Of a stretch of DNA of 64,000 bases, positions 56,861 to 64,000 are shown piece by piece. The notes beneath the pieces are model-generated. The model did no database searches. It was not told the origin of the DNA and saw only the letters and a program-made list of their open reading frames with translations. The translations under genes and the position numbers were made by a program. Each line of letters opens with the position of its first letter. The stretch's first letter is position 1. Origin of the DNA: Chimonanthus salicifolius (taxonomy: Eukaryota; Streptophyta; Magnoliopsida; Laurales; Calycanthaceae); contig CM023539.1 in the NCBI GenBank assembly GCA_013350335.1, positions 29,257,043-29,321,042 of the forward strand, read 5' to 3'.

Positions 56861-58120
56861 CTTCTCTTGAGGCAGACGAGCATCACTTTTCTCACAGCCC
56901 TACTGCGTCTCCATCTTCCCCAATCAGCAGCAGTCCTCTACGTGTTCAGCGTTGTCTCCACAGTTCTGTAAGGACCCGTCCCGCTAGCATGATATTGTCC
57001 GCTCTGTGCCTCACACACGGCCGACACGGCTTTCAATTGGTAAACCAACCCACTGTTGCTCCCAAAAGGCCTAATGCTAGAAGGAGGAAGGCTACCACTT
57101 ATATACCAGGGAATTTCCAATGCAACTACCAATGTGGGACTTTTTGGGGTGGGGTAGTACAATCTTGCCCCCTTAAATCTAGAGTTATCCCCGGCTCTGC
57201 ACACACAACAATTAAGGCCACACCCTCAGGAAGAGAGTTGAACAATGTTTTGATACCATTTGTAATGGACCCATCCCGCTAGCATGATATTGTCCGCTCT
57301 GGGCCTCATACGCGGCCCTACATGACTTTCAATTGGCGAGCCAACCCACTGTTGCCCTTAAAAGGCCTCATACTAGAAGGGGAAAGGCTACCACTTATAT
57401 ACCAGAGAATTTCCAATGCAATTAGCAATGTGGGACTTTTTGGGGCGGGATATTACAGTTCTCGCCGGATCTTTCTGCCTCTTCTTCCTATAGAGGTCGC
57501 GCCCATCCTCTTAGATCTCTTTGCTCTCGCTCTCAACCATCTTTGCGACGGCCCGGATCTGATACCCACGCTCTCAGCCATCTTTGAAACGATCAGATTT
57601 GATACCCAAGGACGATTTTTTCTTCCCGATCGTTCGCTCTTCTCCCTCAGTTCCGATGCTGCATATCTCTTCTTCGCTGCCATTGCTACTGCAAGCCTCT
57701 ACTCCATCCTACCACGGGTTGTTCCTCTCTCTGTTCTCTCTCAGCTTTGCCATGGCCTGCTACAGCCCCATCGTTGCATCTTCTCGCCTTATGCCCGACC
57801 TTTCTTCCAGATCTGACGCCTTCTTCTTACTTGGTGTCAACGTGATAGTCAGAAGAACCCACAACAAATCTCCCCTTCTCCAAGAGCTTTCAGATCTTCT
57901 CTCTCCACCATTTAGACGCTCACACTGTTGTTCAGATCTAATTTTGATCTCTTCCGCTTCTAATTTGTCCCATCAGCTACCCCTCCAGCCCGACACGATA
58001 TCCATCTGCCTTTCTTCTCCTGGTGCCACAGAAGAGATTTCTGTCGGCCCCACTTACACCAACAAGCAGAGACCTTTGCCCCCCACCCCCACACCCCACA
58101 AAAAAAAAAGAAATTGTGTT
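56861..58120 (+). other. 5' leader of a Ty1 element, interrupted by TRIM 3
   Basis: Pyrimidine-rich DNA leads to the gag start at 58121. Removing the TRIM rejoins CCACAGTTC to CTCGCCGGATC. Long open frames here (57322-57816; first part of 57584-58309) show no protein family. A weak PBS-like GGGTATCAAAA near 56780 may mark the end of a lost 5' LTR, but that is uncertain. Confidence 0.45.
56967..57457 (-). mobile_element. TRIM element 3 (two ~195 bp LTRs), minus orientation
   Basis: The terminal repeats are 56967-57161 and 57261-57457, both with CCCGCTAGCATGATATTGTC, CCACTTATATACCAG and AATGTGGGACTTTTTGGGG. On the minus strand the interior starts with a primer-binding site (TGGTATCAAAAC) and ends with the purine tract AAGGGGGCAAGAT. 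Flanking AGTTC / (A)GTTC is a 4-5 bp target duplication, overlapping by one base with the LTR end. No coding sequence. Confidence 0.92.
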
Positions 58121-59025
58121 ATGGCCTCTTCCTCAGGCACCTCCTTGACTCCTCTCTCAATCCCTAATTTCTCTAGCCTTGTCTTTGTCAAATTAACAGA
58201 GACTAATTGCCTCATTTGGCTTGCCCAGGTCAAACCATTTTTGGTTGGCCAGAAACATTGTCCCTTCATTGATGGAACCTACCCCTCCCCCCTAATACCT
58301 CACCACTGATGATCCATCGAAACCTAAACTAAACCTTGACTATGCCACCTAGATTGAAATGGATTAGACACTTGTGGGCATTCTCAATGCTACCCTTTCT
58401 AAACACGTACTCGCTCAAGTTGTTGGCCTCTCCACTTCTCGTGAGATTTGGGATTGTCTACAGCGAAACTTTTCCCAACACTCTCTTGCCAATGCGACTC
58501 ATCTGCGCATTCAACTAATTTCTCTCTCAAAAGGTGCAAAAACCATATCTGAATATCTACAATAGGCCAAATCTCTTGTTGATGCTCTAGCTGATATTAA
58601 TCAACCTGTCTCAAATGTTGATCTTGTTACATCGATGTTTCGAGGACTTAGCCCTCACAACTCCATGCTCTACACTGCTATCATCAACTTTCGACCACTC
58701 CCAGCCTTCACAGATCTTCGAGCTCGCCTTTTGTCCTTTGAGTCACAGATCACACATCCGGTCTCATCGAATAACACTGCAGGCGTACATCAGACTGCCC
58801 TCCTCTCATCCTGTGGGCGCGGGAACTCTAATCGTGGTGGTCGCTGTCATCGTGGTCACTCAGATTTTTCCTTTTCATCCATAAATGGTTGAGGAGGCCG
58901 CGGTAATCATAATCGCGGACATGGCCCTACTTCTCTTGGCGTTCTTGGACCCAACCTTCTTCTGTTGACTATGACAGTTAATTTTCAAGGTTGGCCATAC
59001 TGTTGCAACCTGCTGTCAACTCTAC
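58121..59025 (+). pseudogene. Ty1/copia gag
   Basis: The start at 58121 gives MASSSGTSLTPLSIPN, then FVKLTETNCLIWLAQVKPFL and FIDGTYPSP, the usual N-terminus of plant Ty1 Gag. After a shift, the UBN2-type capsid region continues (HVLAQVVGLSTSREIWDCLQ, LRIQLISLSKGAKTISEYL, DLVTSMFRGLSPHNSMLYTA-type). A glycine/arginine-rich stretch follows near 58840-58920. A half zinc knuckle (FKVGHTVATC, with the first cysteines lost) lies near 58990-59020. Stops at 58308 and near 58564 and several frameshifts disable it. An open frame begins further upstream (57584) but only the part from 58121 is recognisable. Confidence 0.85.
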
Positions 59026-59073
59026 TGCCAGGGGACACATCCTAAAGAGGACCTTACATCACCCTTCGCCAGG

Positions 59074-60115
59074 ATGCAGATTTCTTCACCAGCAGACCCC
59101 AACTGGTACCCTGATACTGGAGCCACTCATCACATAACTGGTGATGCACAGTCCCTATACTCGAGGACTGGTTACAGATGTAATGATAATGTCCTATTGG
59201 GTAACAGTGACTCCCTTCCTATTGTGCGCACTGGTACTTTGTCTTTCTCCTCTAGTTCATCTACTTTTCTTCTTTCTCCTATTCTTCATGTTCCTCACAT
59301 GCATAAAAATTTGTTATCTATTGCTTAGTTCACCAAAGATAACTCTGTTAGTTTCACTTTTTTTTCATGGGGTTTTGTTATTCGTGACTTACGAACTGGT
59401 GCTCCTTTATTTTAGGGCCGATGAGAAGCTGGTCTCTACCCCATCAAGCCCACTGTTTCCACTACCCAGGCTTTTCTTGCATCTTGCTCACTTCATCTCC
59501 TTGGTACAAGCGTCTTGGACATCCATCACGTAATGTTACTCAAGTTTTCGCTACTAATAAACGTTTAGATCTTCTTTTAAGATTTCTCGTTCCTCATTTT
59601 GTTATAATTGTGCTACGGGCAAGTCTACATGACTACCGTTTTCAGTTAATAGTCATTGTACTCCTGCACCTTTTTATTTAATTCATTCAAATGTGTGGAT
59701 GTCCCCTATTTTGTCTATTTCTAGATTTCGATATTATGTTTCATTTACTAATGATCATTCTTGTTATTCTTGGATTCATCCCATGTGACATAAATCAGAG
59801 GTTTTCTCCCATTTTCAAACTTTTCTTGCCTTTATTGAAAATGATTTTTCTACCATTATTAAATATTTTCAAAGTGATGGTGGCCGGGAATATGATAATC
59901 ATTCCTTTTATGTATTATGTGCGCAAAAATGGATTACTCATCGTATCTCATGTCCTCACACCCCAAAACAAAATGGCCTTTCTGAACGCAAACACCAACA
60001 TTTGTCCTGAAATGGGTCGCATCTTACTTACTGCATCTAACCTCCCTTCTAACTATGGGTTGAAGCTATTTCCACTGCAGTGTACCTTGTTAACCTGCTT
60101 CTGATACCTCTCTTA
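59074..60115 (+). pseudogene. Ty1/copia protease and integrase remnants
   Basis: The protease active site reads WYPDTGATHHITGDAQSL, followed by ILHVPHMHKNLLSIA (59074-59328). The pre-integrase zinc-binding motif appears as WYKRLGHPSRNVTQVF near 59500, then CNYCATGKS. Core pieces include FTNDHSCYSWIHPM and SDGGREYDNHSF, the latter holding the second catalytic aspartate. Frames shift repeatedly. These enzymes would mature the polyprotein and insert the cDNA; neither can be made here. Confidence 0.85.
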
Positions 60116-60970
60116 CAATAGTCCTCACCCTATCAGCGGCTATTTGGTACAACACCCGACTATCTCTCCCTATGCATTTTTGGTTGTGCATGCTACCCTT
60201 ACCTTGGCGATTATGTTACTAACAATCTTCAACCTAAATCGATTGAATGTGTTTTTCTTAGCTACAGTTCCAAGCACAAGGGCTACCACTGTCTTCATCC
60301 TTCTACCGGTAGGGTTTACATCTCACGACATGTATTGTTCAATGAAGTTGTCTTTCCTTATGCCTCGAGTATCTTCCAAACAACACCATCGCCTTCCTCT
60401 GATATGGTCTTCATTCCGATCATCACCATGCCTTTTTTGTCAGCAGTTGTTCCTCCTTCCATGTCTGTCTCTTCAGATCTTCCTTCCGCAACCTCCTAAC
60501 CAGAGTCACCACCTGCTGCCTCATCTCTCGTAGCAGCACCAGAGTCATCTCCCATCGCAACACCAAGGATGGCATTTTTAAGCCCAAAAAGCGAACTACA
60601 TTCTCCAGTCTCCATCCCCTGCCACAGACATTTGCCTCTTTGGTATCCTCCTTCGACTCTGAGTCCATCTGCTACACTGTAGCAATTTGGTCTATAGAAT
60701 GGTTGCATGCTATGAACGACGAGTTTAATGCTCTCCTTAGACAACATACATTGTCCCTTGTTCCACCTCCTTCGCATGCTACCACTATTTTTTGTTAAAT
60801 GGGTGTTTAAAATCAAACGTCGATCTGTTGGTAGCATCGAACGCCACAAAGTACGCTTTGTTGCCAAATGTTTTCATCATCAAGCTGGTATTGACAATGA
60901 TGAGACATTCAGTCTGGCTGTCAAGCCCACCACAATCCGCACCATTCTCAGTCTTGTTGTCACCTTCACA
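60116..60970 (+). pseudogene. Ty1/copia integrase end and RT N-terminus, truncated
   Basis: The GKGY-like stretch SIECVFLSYSSKHKGYHCL lies at 60225-60300, then VYISRHVLFNEVVFPYA, the usual end of Ty1 integrase. After a proline/serine-rich linker, RT starts with WLHAMNDEFNALLRQHT and continues with the GSIERHKVRFVAKCFHHQAG and DETFSLAVKPTTIRTILSL motifs. The frame then passes into Ty3 integrase near 60970. The RT palm with its catalytic aspartates and the RNase H are missing. Confidence 0.87.
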
Positions 60971-61849
60971 TGGTATACCCAGAACTATTGTGTCCGACAG
61001 AGATGTAAGATTCACTAGCATGATGTGGTAGATCATGCAGCCAGCTATGGAACTAACTTATTATACAACATAGCTTTCCATCCATAGACCGACGGTCAGT
61101 CAGAGAGAACAATACAAACATTGGAGGATATGCTGAGAGCCTGCATACTAGACTTCAAGGGTGGTTGGGAAGATCACCTACCACTAGTCAAGTTCTCATA
61201 CAACAATAGTTACCAGGCAAGCCTCAAGATGGCTCCATTTGAGGCATTGTATGGTAGACCCTGCAGATCTTGAGTATGTTGGACAGAGGCCGGGGAGCCT
61301 GCTCTTATTGGACCTGATCTGGTTACAGAGACCACGAAACAAATCTAGGTGATACGACAGCATCTGCTCATGGTACAGAGTCGTCAGAAGAGCTACGCTG
61401 AAAAGAGAAGAAGATCTCTTGAGTTTGAAGTGGGAGACCTAATATTCTTGAAGGTCTCACCACGAAAGGGACACATGAGGTTTGGAAAGAAAGGGAAGTT
61501 GTCACCCAGATTTGTGGGACCTTTTCCAATCCATGAGAAGGTGGGGGAAGTGGTTTATCGTCAGATACTCCCTCCACAGTTGTCAGGGTTGCACGATGTA
61601 TTCCATGTTTCTATGCTGAGGAAATACAACCCTGACCCATCACATGTGCTGAATGTGCAAGACATAAAAGTGTAAATCGACGTATCCTACATCGAGAGGC
61701 CTATTCGAGTAATTAATACGGAACAAAGGGTGTTACGGAATAAAGCGATTCCGTTCGTCAAAATGGTATGGGACCAACACGGTAATAAGGAAGCCACTTG
61801 GGAACTGGAGTCAGAAATGAGAGCAGCTCATCTTGAGCTATTTGTATAA
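60971..61849 (+). pseudogene. Ty3 chromovirus integrase C-terminal half and chromodomain
   Basis: It begins inside the integrase core at GIPRTIVSDRDVRFTSMMW and continues with [40 protein letters not shown] and [12 protein letters not shown]. After a stop it runs through the open piece at 61349-61675 (GDLIFLKVSPRKGHMRFGKK, KLSPRFVGPFPIHEKVGE, DVFHVSMLRKYNPDPSH), then the chromodomain tail (IPFVKMVWDQHGNKEATWEL) and a stop at 61847-61849. The chromodomain keeps its EATWE core. Stops lie near 61016, 61271, 61346 and 61673. The LTR that follows identifies the family as that of the solo LTR at 3408. Confidence 0.92.
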
Positions 61850-61894
61850 TTTGTTTGAAACCCTACTTCACTCTATTTTTGGGACGAAAATTTC

Positions 61895-61910
61895 AAAAAG
61901 AGGGTAATAT
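61895..61910 (+). other. Polypurine tract
   Basis: AAAAAGAGGGTAATAT lies directly before the LTR start and after TTTTTGGGACGAAAATTTC, the common 3' signature of plant Ty3 elements. Confidence 0.82.
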
Positions 61911-64000
61911 TGTAACACCCCAAATTTCCTTAGCTTATAAAATTATTGGATTGGCCCACTTGGATTGCAATTTAATTGAATTTGAGGTTAAAAAGTTTAA
62001 ATGGACATTAGATGGGCAAGGAATGGGTCAATTGCCCAATTAAGACCCAATGGGTCATGGGTGAGCTTGATTTTAAAGTAATTGGATAAATTTAGTTAAA
62101 TTAGTTGAATTGGATAAATTGATACATTTAATGCATTAAAGTCCACCTCATCAAGTGAGGTGGCATGTGAGTGATGTGGCATTGCCATCTGGCATACATG
62201 TCATCACATGGAAGCTAACTAAACAAGAATGCCACATCATCAAGTGACATGGCCAAAGTGAGACCCAAGTGCCATGTAGTGACCAAGTCACCACATGCAT
62301 GGTCAACCATGACATGGGTTGACTTGGTCAACCACGTGTGAGTTCAAGTTTTGAGTTAAGGTTTTGTTTGAGCTGAGAAGATGAAGGGATGAGATGGGGT
62401 AGCTTGTCTAAGTACATTGTACTTAGACACTAAGGAAGCCAAGGGACTCATTGGGAAGCCAAGGGGTCTCTTTGGTTTAACCAAGGGTCTCCTTGGTTAG
62501 ACCAAGGCATTATGAGAGGGAGTGAAGAGACTAAGTATTAATACAAAAGACACAAACCAAGGGGGCACTCTAAACCCCTTGGACGACTCCTCCACTCTTG
62601 AGCAAGAGTTTTCTCTCCTCTCCTCTCCTCTCTCTCTCCCACCTCTACCTCCATACATTGGAGACATTGAAGAACAAAGAAATGAGAAGAAGAATTAAGG
62701 AAGAAGAGACAGATCAAAAGAAAAGAAGGAGATTGATGGAAGGTATGTCTAAACTTAATGAAAATAGGATTTCATTTAAGGGAATCATAGGTTTGGCCAT
62801 GGTGTGGCCGAACCCATGGGTTCCATGATTGGTTGGAATGAATGGCCAAAAATGTTATAAGGCCATGGAGTTGGAAATCCATCCAAATGATGGTTATGGG
62901 TTGAAAGAAAACAACCATAAGATTAATCCGAACCCATGCTATGTTGATACTATGATTGAATGGATTCTGAAAAACCCTAACCTTGTATAGTGGGTAGGAT
63001 GAATTCATTAAATTAAGTATTGAAGATGAAATCCATGTTTAAATATGATTAAGAATGGATTTCAAGAATAAGGGCCTTACAATGCATGCAAACACAAAGA
63101 ACTGACAAAAAGTCAGTCGACTGAATCATAGGATTTAGTAGACTGAAAGTGTGCTGACCGAGAATACAAAGGATCTGTTGGTATTTCAGCCAATTGAATC
63201 TTATGATTCAGTCGACTGAAAGTATAATGGCTAAGACAGATGGGATCTGTTTGTGTTTCAACCGACTAAATCTATGATTCAGTCGAATGAAAGTATACTT
63301 ACCAAACACGTAAAGGATCTGGCTGTGTATCAGCCGACTGAATCTATGATTCAGTTGATTGAAAGTATACTGGCCAAGCACATATGATATCTTGTTGTAT
63401 TTCAGCCGACTGAATATATGATTCAGTCGACTGAAAGTGTACTGGCCAAAACATGAATGATATCTGGTTGTATTTCAGCCGACTGAATCTATGATTCAGT
63501 CGACTAAAATTGCACTGGCCAAGCACGTATGATATCTAGTTGTATTTCAGCCAACTGAATCTTATGATATAGTCGACTGAAAGTTTATGGGTCAAATATA
63601 GATGGTATCTGGTTGTGTTTCAGTCGACTGAATTAAAAGGTTATATTTTTGGATTATCTTTCAGAGCCTCTTGTAGGGTGTAAGGGGTGATGAAATTAAA
63701 CTGGAATATCAAACTAAAATGTATGTTTGAATTTGATGAGGTAAAGAGGTTCACAAAGGGATTACAATTCATCTCACGCGACCGTTAGCGATATCCTTAC
63801 GAAACAAGAAAGGATAGTATATCGGACATTGGTAGGATTCATACCTCATTGAGAACATTATGGAGTATAATATGACACTGGTTTATATTCAAAATATGAT
63901 GATTACTTTGGTTAAATAAATGGTATATGATTATTAGCTGATTTTCAAATGATATGATGTATTTTGAAACGAAATGGCATTCTTGCATACATTACCTCAT
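61911..64000 (+). mobile_element. 3' LTR of Ty3 chromovirus (Tekay/Del-like), cut by window end
   Basis: It starts TGTAACACCCCAAATTTCC and is collinear with 3408-5720 of the solo LTR. Conserved parts are the hairpins at 62143-62163, 62317-62333, 62790-62814 and 63831-63845, the splice donor AAG|GTATGT at 62743 and the palindrome array at 63112-63640. It has lost a block relative to the solo LTR near 62390 and differs by an insertion between 62880 and 63100. It links the solo-LTR family to chromodomain-bearing Ty3 elements. Confidence 0.93.
63112..63640 (+). repeat. Tandem array of palindromes, ~73 bp period, ~8 copies
   Basis: This is homologous to 4480-5242, with units beginning near 63113, 63188, 63261, 63331, 63403, 63476, 63549 and 63622. 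Here many units have a shorter loop (AATCTATGATT instead of AATCTTATGATT). Copy number differs from the other LTR (about 8 against 11). Confidence 0.92.

Noticed and set aside
57322..57816. 164-codon open frame running from TRIM 3 into the Ty1 leader
   Set aside because: It crosses the TRIM boundary at 57457, so it cannot be an ancestral gene, and no family is recognisable.

Overview
The window is plant nuclear DNA made almost entirely of LTR retrotransposons nested in one another. I found no intact host gene, rRNA gene or functional tRNA gene, and every recognisable coding stretch is a decayed retroelement gene. The plant assignment rests on primer-binding sites complementary to initiator tRNA-Met (TGGTATCAGAGC), a Stowaway MITE, three TRIM elements, Ty3 elements of chromovirus type, long-gag Ty1 elements of Maximus/SIRE type, and a CCCTAAA telomere-type tract. 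The species cannot be told from the sequence.

Layout. 1-2304: end of a long Ty3-type LTR with a tandem array. 2321-3407 and 6765-7226: unassigned DNA carrying a 3.36 kb solo LTR (3408-6764) and a Stowaway MITE (6885-7074). 7227-9849: 5' LTR, PBS and degenerate gag of a Maximus/SIRE-like Ty1 element, cut by a 4.43 kb solo LTR (9850-14281). 14282-16590: end of a Ty3 LTR, its PBS, a TRIM (15547-16090) and a decayed zinc-knuckle ORF. 16591-23092: long LTRs of other Ty3 families, one holding a second TRIM (21460-22198). 23135-35789: a four-part nest. A minus-strand Ty1 solo LTR is split by a minus-strand Ty1 element (24429-35367), which itself holds a 3.19 kb Ty3 solo LTR (26836-30026) and a plus-strand Ty1 solo LTR (30205-32118). 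Target-site duplications support each layer. 35844-47754: a nearly complete minus-strand chromovirus with both LTRs, gag, protease, RT, RNase H, integrase, chromodomain and an extra zinc-knuckle ORF; its RT is broken by an interstitial telomeric repeat. 47755-52724: truncated Ty3 ends, unexplained DNA and a 201 bp Ty1-type LTR. 52725-56860: AT-rich intergenic DNA with a possible MITE. 56860-60970: a decayed Ty1 element with a third TRIM in its leader. 60971-64000: a Ty3 integrase end joined directly to the Ty1 RT, then the start of another long LTR.

Main result. The four Tekay/Del-like LTRs (3408-6764, 9850-14281, 26836-30026, 61911-64000) share a set of perfect or near-perfect hairpins. Each also has a consensus 5' splice donor, and the three complete ones have a conserved branch point plus 3' acceptor. 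They therefore appear to contain an intron of about 1.6-2.5 kb. In every family a different array or cluster of self-complementary motifs lies inside that predicted intron. Similar palindrome clusters also occur in the Ty1 LTRs and in the other Ty3 family here. I know of no description of such a palindrome-filled LTR intron, but I could not search for one.

Second result. The telomeric tract at 41897-41949 sits inside the RT gene between two perfect 18 bp copies of the RT codons for YRMAPA, a clear record of insertion with target duplication.
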